Shown here in pieces: positions 1-5,820 of a DNA stretch of 17,741 nt. The stretch comes from JBOFOR01 sp051654865 (lineage in GTDB: Bacteria; Bacillota; Clostridia; Peptostreptococcales; Peptostreptococcaceae). The stretch spans positions 1 to 17,741 of the forward strand of contig JBOFYV010000023.1 of the NCBI GenBank assembly GCA_051654865.1, written 5' to 3'. Within the stretch, counting starts at the first letter, position 1, and every line of letters begins with the position of its first letter. A program made the translations under genes and the position numbers. Under the pieces are notes generated by a model. The model was not told the DNA's origin. It was given only the letters and a program-made list of their open reading frames with translations, and did not search any database.

Positions 1-72
1 ATATAAAATAATTCCAAAGAACAAAACATTAATAAAAAAACAAACTCCTACCAATAAAATAATCCTTACCAT
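1..72 (-). CDS. Partial membrane/exported protein, N-terminus only
   Basis: A reading frame starts at the ATG complementary to 70-72 and runs off the left edge. It gives 24 residues, MVRIILLVGVCFFINVLF and onward, almost all hydrophobic after a single Arg. This is what a signal peptide or first membrane helix looks like. On the minus strand an AGGGG ribosome binding site lies five bases before the ATG (about 77-82), which is the main reason to trust this start. A TATAAT box lies upstream at 125-130 (minus strand). The family cannot be told from 24 residues. The gene is divergent from the methyltransferase at 354. Confidence 0.5.
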   Translation of the reverse strand, partial: MVRIILLVGVCFFINVLFFGIILY

Positions 73-124
73 CTCTACCCCTAACAAAACTTACAATTAT
101 AATTTTAAACATAACCTAATATAA

Positions 125-152
125 ATTATAGTACAACCCATAATATTATGGG
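125..152 (-). promoter_or_regulatory. Palindromic operator candidate next to a minus-strand -10 box
   Basis: CCCATAATATTATGGG (137-152) is a perfect 16-bp palindrome. Just downstream on the minus strand is TATAAT (complement of 125-130), about 50 bases before the ATG of the partial minus-strand gene. No good TTGACA lies 17 bases upstream; the palindrome occupies that place. This arrangement fits a repressor or activator site overlapping a promoter. The binding protein is unknown. The rest of 153-338 is AT-rich, and I see no gene, convincing promoter or structured RNA in it. Confidence 0.4.
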
Positions 153-353
153 AAATCTATTAACTATCTTACCTTATTATTTTTCATTTATTAATTTATG
201 AACTAATCTTTTATTTGCAATAGACTTGAGTATCTTGAGTGTTCTTAAAACATCTGTTTTAGTGGATATTTTATATACGCATGAATTAAAGGAATATCCA
301 TCATTTGAAACGAATATTTAATAATAATTTAAAATTGTATGAGGGGGATTAGT

Positions 354-1154
354 ATGAATAGTTTAGAAGTTAAAATCAAAGATTATTATGATGATTATGA
401 TGAAGATAATCGATTAATTAAAGATAATTCTCATAGTATTGAGTTTATTACAACAACTACATATTTAGATAAATATATATCTAAAGGAGATAAGGTTTTA
501 GAAGTAGGAGCAGCAACAGGGAGATATTCATTTTATTTTGCTGAAAATGGATGTGAGGTTACTGCATTAGAATTATCAGAAAAACACGTAGATATTATGA
601 AGAATAAGCTAACTAACACATCCTTAACTATGGAAGCCATTCAAGGTAATGCTTTGGACTTAAGTAGCTTTGAAGATGAAACTTACGATTCTATTTTATG
701 TTTAGGACCGATATATCATCTTACAAAAGAAGAGGATAGGATTAAATGTATAAAAGAATGTTTAAGAGTATTAAAACCTGGAGGTTTTATAGCAGTTGCA
801 TATATTAGTAAATTTGCACATTTCGCAGATATGGTAAAAAGGAATAAAGAAGACATAAATGATATTGGACTTCAAAATATAGTTAAGACTGGTGTAGAGT
901 CAAATGACCCTGATGCTTGTTTCTATTTTTCTACATATGATGATATTGAGAAATTAATGTCCGATAATAAAATTCAAAAAAATAATCATATAGCTACTGA
1001 TGGAATAGCAGATATGCTTAGAGCTAGTATAAATAGTCTCACAGAGGAAGAATTTAATTTATGGATGCAATACCACTTAGATACTTGTGAAAATAGTAAT
1101 TTGATAGGATATAGTAAACACTGTTTATATATAGGTAAAAAAATTAATTATTAG
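354..1154 (+). CDS. Class I SAM-dependent methyltransferase
   Basis: The 266-residue product has the Rossmann-fold methyltransferase signature. The SAM-binding motif VLEVGAATGRYS is at residues 48-59, an acidic residue (E73) sits at the end of strand beta2 where it should bind the SAM ribose, SILCLGPIYHL covers the motif around 113-123, and a KPGG turn is at 131-134. It is predicted to be soluble and cytoplasmic. The substrate cannot be read from the sequence; the family includes small-molecule and protein methylases. The in-frame ATG at 339 overlaps the Shine-Dalgarno run AGGGGG (342-347), so the ATG at 354, with six-base spacing, is preferred. The gene stands alone and ends in a terminator shared with the convergent BCCT gene. 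Confidence 0.85.
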   Translation: MNSLEVKIKDYYDDYDEDNRLIKDNSHSIEFITTTTYLDKYISKGDKVLEVGAATGRYSFYFAENGCEVTALELSEKHVDIMKNKLTNTSLTMEAIQGNALDLSSFEDETYDSILCLGPIYHLTKEEDRIKCIKECLRVLKPGGFIAVAYISKFAHFADMVKRNKEDINDIGLQNIVKTGVESNDPDACFYFSTYDDIEKLMSDNKIQKNNHIATDGIADMLRASINSLTEEEFNLWMQYHLDTCENSNLIGYSKHCLYIGKKINY

Positions 1155-1171
1155 AAATATATAAATAATAC

Positions 1172-1226
1172 AAAAAATAACACTTATATATTAGAGTGAA
1201 TACTAATATATAAGTGTTATTTTTTT
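1172..1226. terminator. Bidirectional intrinsic terminator
   Basis: A perfect 23-bp inverted repeat (1172-1194 with 1203-1225) surrounds an 8-base loop. The A run on the left arm and the T run on the right arm give a U-tract in either direction. It lies between the stop codons of the methyltransferase (+) and the BCCT gene (-, stop at 1228-1230), so it should end both transcripts. Confidence 0.9.
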
Positions 1227-1227
1227 A

Positions 1228-2778
1228 TTAGCAAACTTTATCTGAAGACTTAGAAGGTTTGTTATCTACAGTATTATACAACTCTGGTGAAATCATTAGC
1301 TTGACAGTAACAAATAATACTAAAAAGCCAAGAATCAATGCTGGTAGACCACCTAGGTTAGACAGAACTTTAATCCCATCTATTCCAGCAAAACTAATCA
1401 TAATCCATGATATAAGGGCAACTAACAAGCCCCAAAATACCTTTATACCATTTTTAGCCTCAGGTTCTTTATAAGGGTCTATTCCATTAGTTACAACAGC
1501 ACCCATAGCATTAGTGTTAGAGTCAGCTGCAGTAACAAATGATATGAATGTTAAGAAAATAAAGAACGGCACTATTATAAATGCTAGTGGATATTGTTCG
1601 AATATAGTATATATAATCAAACCTAGATCTGTTTGACCAAGCATAGAACTTAAATTTAAGCCGTTAGATTCTAAATTGATAGCTATTCCTCCAAATATAC
1701 TCATCCAAATGATTCCAAATATTGAAGGCGTAAGGAAATTTACAAGTATAAAATCCTTTATCTTATGACCATATGATATTCTACCAAGGAACATAGATGT
1801 AATTGGTGCTGAAGCTAACCAATTAGCCCAATAGAATGTTGTCCAACTTTGAGACCAAGTATCTCCAGAAGCTTGGCCTGTAAACAAGCTTTTTTGGAAA
1901 AAGTTTGTTAAAAACTCTCCTAAAGATTCAACACCTAAATTAACGATATAAGAAGTAGGACCTACAACTAGTAGGAATATAATTATACCTATAAATAAGT
2001 AAACGTTAAATGCTGAAAGTTTTTGTATACCTGACATTAATCCTAAACTAGAAGAAATAGAGAATACTACAACTGCAGCAATGATAATTAATCCCCATAA
2101 CAAAGGACCGTTTTTAAATCCAAATACATAGTTTAAGCCAGAACCTAAATTTAAAGTAGCTGTACCAAATGATGCGGCCAGTCCTAACACCAAAGAAATT
2201 AAACATACAATATCTATAATATACCCACGCTTACCTAAAATTTTATCACCAAATATAGGTGTAAGTGTAGAAGATAGTGTAAATGGTTTTTTCATATTGT
2301 AATAAGCAAAAGCAAATACTAAACTTGGAATACAGTAAATAGCATATGGTGTAAAGGACCAGTGTAAAAACATAGTAGATAATGAAAATGTAGCAGCTTG
2401 TGGAGAATTAGGTATAATACCAAGAGATACTGGTGGTTGAGTGTAATGTGTTATGGATTCGACAAATCCCCAAAATGTTAGGCCAGCAGCAACAGTTGTA
2501 CAAATTGTAATAGCCCACCAATTAAATTTAGAAAGTAGTGGTTTTGCGTTTTTTCCACCGATTTTTATTTCACCTAAAGGTGAAAAATATACAGCGATAC
2601 ACATTAATACAGCGAATAAACCATACAAACTAAAAATTCCACCTAAGTTTGCAATTAAAACGTTATTTGCATTAGTAACTAATGATTCAAATAGCGATTT
2701 ATGTGTGAAATTTAAAATTATAATTGGTATAAGAATGATTAAAACAGGTAAAAAAATTAATTTTTTTATATTTTTCAT
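1228..2778 (-). CDS. BCCT-family transporter (betaine/carnitine/choline type)
   Basis: This 516-residue protein with about 12 hydrophobic helices matches the BCCT family, which imports quaternary ammonium compounds driven by Na+ or H+ or by exchange. Family marks include TFWGFVESITHYTQPP (101-116), FLHWSFTPYAIYCI (137-150), and the helix-8 block FYWANWLASAP...GRISYG (315-337) followed by the helix-9 SIFGG. In the helix-8 Trp box, BetP as I recall it reads YWAWWISW. Here the matching positions are Trp, Asn319, Trp320 and Ser323, so two aromatic cage residues are missing and the substrate may not be glycine betaine. Start choice: a GGGGG ribosome binding site lies eight bases before the ATG. 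The C-terminal tail is short, without the long osmosensory extension of BetP. No neighbouring metabolic genes reveal the substrate. Confidence 0.85.
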   Translation of the reverse strand: MKNIKKLIFLPVLIILIPIIILNFTHKSLFESLVTNANNVLIANLGGIFSLYGLFAVLMCIAVYFSPLGEIKIGGKNAKPLLSKFNWWAITICTTVAAGLTFWGFVESITHYTQPPVSLGIIPNSPQAATFSLSTMFLHWSFTPYAIYCIPSLVFAFAYYNMKKPFTLSSTLTPIFGDKILGKRGYIIDIVCLISLVLGLAASFGTATLNLGSGLNYVFGFKNGPLLWGLIIIAAVVVFSISSSLGLMSGIQKLSAFNVYLFIGIIIFLLVVGPTSYIVNLGVESLGEFLTNFFQKSLFTGQASGDTWSQSWTTFYWANWLASAPITSMFLGRISYGHKIKDFILVNFLTPSIFGIIWMSIFGGIAINLESNGLNLSSMLGQTDLGLIIYTIFEQYPLAFIIVPFFIFLTFISFVTAADSNTNAMGAVVTNGIDPYKEPEAKNGIKVFWGLLVALISWIMISFAGIDGIKVLSNLGGLPALILGFLVLFVTVKLMISPELYNTVDNKPSKSSDKVC

Positions 2779-2938
2779 AATTAAACCCCCTTTTATTGTA
2801 TCAAACTATAAAAACGATTTCCTATTGTGCGTGAATTGATTTATTATGTATAATATAATAGTAATTATAAATGTTAATATATGTCAACTAATATAATTGT
2901 AAGTAGGCTATATTAGGAAATTTGTTTGTAAAAATCAA

Positions 2939-2967
2939 TTGACAAAGGTATTAATAGTTACTAAAAT
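2939..2967 (+). promoter_or_regulatory. SigA promoter of the MFS gene
   Basis: TTGACA (2939-2944) and TAAAAT (2962-2967) are separated by exactly 17 bases, a near-consensus housekeeping promoter. Transcription would start near 2974, giving a leader of about 125 bases before the ATG at 3100. The rest of the 2779-3099 gap holds the BCCT ribosome binding site, AT-rich DNA and the hairpin listed next. On the minus strand a TTGACA (2882-2887) exists, but its nearest TATAAT is only 12 bases away, so I do not assign a BCCT promoter. Confidence 0.7.
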
Positions 2968-3004
2968 TAAAGTATAAAAATTAAATAAAAATTCGTTAGA
3001 TTAT

Positions 3005-3060
3005 AAGAGAAAAACGATTCAATGAAATGCTTATTTTGTTGTGCCGATTTTCTCTTTTTT
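3005..3060 (+). terminator. Leader attenuator hairpin upstream of the MFS gene
   Basis: The arms 3005-3016 (AAGAGAAAAACG) and 3045-3056 (CGATTTTCTCTT) pair with one mismatch around a 28-base loop. A T run to 3060 follows. The hairpin lies about 30 bases into the predicted MFS transcript and 40 bases before its start codon. There it would stop transcription unless something prevents it from folding. It could also end a small RNA of about 85 nt. I recognise no known riboswitch class in it. Confidence 0.5.
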
Positions 3061-3099
3061 ACGTGTCTAAAAAGAATTAATGAATGAGAGGGGAAAATT

Positions 3100-4365
3100 A
3101 TGAATGAAAAGCAAGGGGTAAAAAAGAACAAATGGATAACGTTTATAGTAATATGTTTGACTTGTGGAATTATAACTGAATTACCGTATTTAAGATGGGC
3201 ACTTTATGAGCCTTTAAGAGAAGCTCTAGGGCAAACTAACACACAATTTGGTATGTCTATGAGTATTTTTGGAACTCTTTCAGCAATATTATATATACCA
3301 GGGGGATGGTTAGCTGATAGAGTATCTCATAGAAAACTATTTACACTGTCTGCAATAGGATGTGGATTATTAGGTATTTGGTTCTCGACTATGCCATCAT
3401 ATAGTAGTACATTGATAATACATGCACTATGGGCAATAACTAATATAGGTATGTTTTGGCCCACAATGACTAAAGCAATATCATTATTAGATGATAGTGA
3501 AGGACAAGGAAAAATATTTGGATTGTTTGAGGGGGCAAGAGGAGTATTTGTGCTTATACTATGGCTAGTGTTAATGCAAATGTTTGAAAGGTTTGGAGGA
3601 ATAAGAAGCGTTATATTAACATTGGCAATAGCGTCAATTGTATGTGGAGTTATTTGTTTCTTCTTTATGGAGGATAACGTTAACACTGAAACTAAAAGTG
3701 ATAATAGTGTTATAAAGGATATGTTAACAGTTTTAAAAATGCCATCAGTTTGGCTAGTATCAGGTGTTATATTTACAATATATGCAGCATATTCATCATC
3801 ATCATATATGCAGTCATATGCTCAAAATATATTAGGAATGTCAGCTGTAGCAGCAGGGTATGTAGGTATATTAAGAAAGGATGTTATACGTTTAGTAGCA
3901 GCACCACTTAGTGGTTTGATTTCTCAAAAAATTGGTGGTAAGTGTACTTTACTAATAGGAGTATTTGATATTATATTCTTAATATCACTATTTGCATTAA
4001 TAGGTTTACCAGTAGGTGCAGAGTATACTGTTATATCAGTTGTAATAATGTTAGTTAGTTCATTTGCTATATATGGTATGCGAGGAATGTATTATGCTAT
4101 AATAGGAGAAATAGGTACACCTAAGGCGATATATGGGTCTGTAGCAGGTATAGCAATGTTTATAGGTTTCTTACCAGATGCATTTAATGCAACACTATGT
4201 GGGTATATGTTAGACACATTCCCAGGTGCATTAGGATATAGATACATATTTATATATATGGCAGGATCAATAGTTGTTTGTCTTGGATTAGTAATGCTTC
4301 TTTTAAGACAGATTAAAAAGAATAATTCTACGAATAAAGAAATATCAGGGGAGAATTTAAATTAA
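3100..4365 (+). CDS. Major facilitator superfamily transporter
   Basis: This is a 421-residue, twelve-helix secondary transporter. The MFS motif A, GGWLADRVSHRK, sits at residues 68-79 in the loop between helices 2 and 3, and a charged central loop lies around residues 190-208. The N-terminal region (ITELPYLRWALYEPL, 25-39) resembles the NarK/OPA-like MFS group that moves organic or inorganic anions, but no substrate can be assigned. Start choice: the GAGGGG ribosome binding site at 3088-3093 is correctly spaced from the ATG at 3100. Expression probably depends on the strong promoter at 2939 and the attenuator-like hairpin in the leader. The gene is monocistronic and ends in a terminator. Confidence 0.8.
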   Translation: MNEKQGVKKNKWITFIVICLTCGIITELPYLRWALYEPLREALGQTNTQFGMSMSIFGTLSAILYIPGGWLADRVSHRKLFTLSAIGCGLLGIWFSTMPSYSSTLIIHALWAITNIGMFWPTMTKAISLLDDSEGQGKIFGLFEGARGVFVLILWLVLMQMFERFGGIRSVILTLAIASIVCGVICFFFMEDNVNTETKSDNSVIKDMLTVLKMPSVWLVSGVIFTIYAAYSSSSYMQSYAQNILGMSAVAAGYVGILRKDVIRLVAAPLSGLISQKIGGKCTLLIGVFDIIFLISLFALIGLPVGAEYTVISVVIMLVSSFAIYGMRGMYYAIIGEIGTPKAIYGSVAGIAMFIGFLPDAFNATLCGYMLDTFPGALGYRYIFIYMAGSIVVCLGLVMLLLRQIKKNNSTNKEISGENLN

Positions 4366-4371
4366 CCTATA

Positions 4372-4420
4372 AAACGTACCGAGTTGATTTTTATATTAAA
4401 TTAACTCGGTGCGTTTATTT
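4372..4420 (+). terminator. Intrinsic terminator after the MFS gene
   Basis: Arms 4372-4390 and 4398-4416 (core ACCGAGTT with AACTCGGT) form a 19-bp stem with two G-U wobbles and a 7-base loop. The T-rich tract after it (TTTATTT) is moderate. Confidence 0.8.
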
Positions 4421-4526
4421 AGTGAGTAGAAAATTGTTTATATATGGAAAATATATAGTATATAATATAAATAGGTCATTAAAACTAGTATGGGTATAAA
4501 ATAGGAAAACAAAAGGGGACTTTTAA

Positions 4527-5087
4527 ATGGACAAAACAAAATTATTATTTGAAAATAATCCTGTCATTTTAGGGTTAAATAATGAACAATCTATAGAAGA
4601 AGCTATAAACAATCAATCAAAGATAGTGTTTGTATTATACGGAGACATTATTAATATAGGATCAATTGTTGAAAAGTTAAAAGATGCTGGAAAAGTAGTT
4701 TTTGTTAATATCGATTTGATAGAGGGGTTATCAAGTAAAAGTAAGGTTTTAAATTTTATGAAAGAAACAACTAAAACAGATGGAATAATAAGTTCTAAAG
4801 CGACAATGTTAAGACATGCAAAAGATTTAGGATTTGTTACAGTGCATAGATTTTTTACAGTAGATTCATTATCCTATAGTAGTATAAAAAGACAATTAGA
4901 AATTAGTATGGCAGACATTGTAAACATATTACCAGGATGGCCTAAAATTATTGAATGGATGTGTAAAGATACTAATAAACCAGTAATTGCATCTGGATTT
5001 GTATGTGACAAAAAATCTGTAATAGAAAGTCTAAATGCAGGAGCCATTGCTATATGTAGTACAAATGAATCAGTTTGGAAAATGTAG
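4527..5087 (+). CDS. glpP: GlpP-family glycerol-3-phosphate-responsive antiterminator
   Basis: The 186-residue protein aligns from memory along its whole length with Bacillus GlpP, a TIM-barrel-like RNA-binding protein. In Bacillus, GlpP with bound glycerol 3-phosphate lets polymerase read through the leader terminator of glpD. Conserved blocks are FVNIDLIEGL near residue 60, DGIISSKATMLRHAKDLG near 85-102, HRFFTVDS, NILPGWP (about 131-137), PVIASGFV and the final glycine-rich AGAIAICSTN. Length is normal for the family. The AGGGG ribosome binding site at 4514-4518 supports this start. No glpD, glpF or glpK lies in the window, so its target is elsewhere or is not the classical one. The gene just downstream has a T-box leader, which works by a different, tRNA-based mechanism. 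A TATAAT at 4461-4466 may be its -10 box, but no convincing -35 was found. Confidence 0.88.
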   Translation: MDKTKLLFENNPVILGLNNEQSIEEAINNQSKIVFVLYGDIINIGSIVEKLKDAGKVVFVNIDLIEGLSSKSKVLNFMKETTKTDGIISSKATMLRHAKDLGFVTVHRFFTVDSLSYSSIKRQLEISMADIVNILPGWPKIIEWMCKDTNKPVIASGFVCDKKSVIESLNAGAIAICSTNESVWKM

Positions 5088-5137
5088 TATAGATAAGTAT
5101 TAAATTAGTAAAAAATAAAAAATAAAAATAAAAAATA

Positions 5138-5166
5138 TTGACAGAATGAATAAAAAAATATAAACT
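5138..5166 (+). promoter_or_regulatory. Promoter of the T-box leader
   Basis: TTGACA (5138-5143), a 17-base spacer and TAAACT (5161-5166) form a plausible SigA promoter. The predicted start near 5173 is just before the base of the T-box Stem I. The surrounding 5088-5137 is AT-rich with nothing else visible. Confidence 0.6.
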
Positions 5167-5199
5167 AATAAATAACAAACAACGAATAAAATAAATCCA

Positions 5200-5422
5200 A
5201 AGAAAAAGAGAGTAACTTTATCATTAAGTTTCAGCGAGCTAGGGTTGGTGGAAGCCTAGTAACAAGATATAAAGCGAAGAGAGCTTTTGAGGAGATTATC
5301 TGAAATAATAGTAGGATAATAGGTGTTCTCGCCTTAAGAGATTGAGTGGATAAGTATACTTATCAATAAGAGTGGTAACGCGGAATTTTCGTCTCTTGGT
5401 CATTAGACCAAGGGACTTTTTT
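5200..5422 (+). promoter_or_regulatory. T-box riboswitch leader, specifier AGA (Arg)
   Basis: Stem I is complete. AAAAG (5204-5208) pairs with CUUUU (5284-5288), the S-turn has AGUA (5211-5214) opposite GAA (5276-5278), and CUUUAUC (5216-5222) pairs with 5266-5274. The distal conserved AGCGAG...GGUUGGUGGAAGCC is at about 5233-5256. By the spacing of the well-studied glyQS leader, the codon one base after GAA is the specifier: AGA at 5280-5282, arginine. The T-box sequence AGUGGUAACGCGG (5371-5383) carries UGGU to pair with a tRNA ACCA end. Terminator arms 5391-5401 and 5406-5416 are followed by six Ts. Uncharged tRNA-Arg should favour the antiterminator and turn on the gene at 5821. Confidence 0.85.
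5391..5422 (+). terminator. First T-box terminator
   Basis: GTCTCTTGGTC (5391-5401) pairs with GACCAAGGGAC (5406-5416) around a four-base loop, then TTTTTT (5417-5422). It overlaps the 3' half of the antiterminator, as expected for T-box control. Confidence 0.9.
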
Positions 5423-5509
5423 ACGCTTAAGTACATTATATTAGATCAATAACTGTGGGTAAGTTATAAAATACAGTTACATCAATATACTGATTTTGAG
5501 CGTAAAAAA
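5417..5509. mobile_element. 93-bp MITE-like insertion with terminal inverted repeats
   Basis: The left end TTTTTTACGCTTA (5417-5429) and right end TGAGCGTAAAAAA (5497-5509) are inverted repeats matching at 12 of 13 positions. GAC occurs immediately outside on both sides (5414-5416 and 5510-5512), like a 3-bp target duplication. Inside, TAACTGT (5450-5456) pairs with ACAGTTA (5473-5479). The strongest argument is comparative: removing it restores the terminator/37-nt-repeat spacing seen in the second, uninterrupted copy at 5645-5719. There is no coding capacity. It could instead be an ordinary RNA stem that happens to flank GAC. Confidence 0.45.
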
Positions 5510-5518
5510 GACTTTTGA

Positions 5519-5555
5519 GCAACGGACGAAGTCGTTGGCGAAATGAGCGAAGCGA
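5519..5555 (+). repeat. 37-nt GC-rich repeat, copy 1
   Basis: This differs from copy 2 (5683-5719) at one of 37 positions. It starts GCAACGGACGAAGTCGTTG, which folds as a small hairpin with a GAA loop and one bulged G, continues with ATGAGCGAAGCGA, and is followed by a T run. It stands out from the AT-rich surroundings and looks like a dispersed intergenic repeat or part of a back-up terminator. Confidence 0.85.
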
Positions 5556-5609
5556 ATTTTTTAATGCTATATATAGTATTAAATTATATGCATACCCAAA
5601 AATGATACA

Positions 5610-5680
5610 TACTTATCAATAAGAGTGGTAACGCGGATAATATTCGTCTCTTGGTTTATATAACCAAGGGGCGTTTTTTT
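5610..5680 (+). promoter_or_regulatory. Second T-box antiterminator/terminator module without Stem I
   Basis: The 28 bases 5610-5637 are identical to 5357-5384 of the first T-box and include the AGTGGTAACGCGG T-box sequence. A terminator with arms 5645-5656 and 5662-5673 and seven Ts (5674-5680) follows, similar to the first but with diverged loop and tip. No specifier loop, AGUA motif or GGUUGGUG-type distal loop is present in the 200 bases before it. The leader therefore has one tRNA-recognition stem and two decision hairpins, a partly doubled T-box. Confidence 0.85.
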
Positions 5681-5682
5681 AT

Positions 5683-5719
5683 GCAACGGACGAAGTCGTT
5701 GGCGACATGAGCGAAGCGA
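5683..5719 (+). repeat. 37-nt GC-rich repeat, copy 2
   Basis: This is the second copy of the 37-nt repeat (36 of 37 bases match 5519-5555), again placed directly after a T-box terminator and followed by TTTTT and TATG. From here to the start codon at 5821 the DNA is plain AT-rich leader with a strong AAGGAGGAG ribosome binding site (5806-5814). Confidence 0.85.
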
Positions 5720-5820
5720 GTTTTTGTATGGAAAAACAATAAATTTAGATATTATCTAATCACCTATTATCAATTACAAAACAATATCAAATAATATTAA
5801 TTATCAAGGAGGAGTATAAA

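Noticed and set aside
339..353. Upstream ATG at 339 as the methyltransferase start
   Set aside because: It overlaps the AGGGGG ribosome binding site that serves the ATG at 354.
2859..2887. BCCT promoter on the minus strand (TTGACA at 2882-2887)
   Set aside because: The only good TATAAT is 12 bases downstream, too close; at 17 bases the hexamer is TTACTA. Left unassigned.
5279..5283. Reading the T-box specifier as GAG (Glu)
   Set aside because: A one-base shift either way gives GAG, but the spacing after the GAA of the S-turn matches AGA. Kept as a caveat only.
5519..5719. CRISPR-like array
   Set aside because: Only two copies of the 37-nt repeat, and the spacer between them is a T-box module rather than a short unique spacer.
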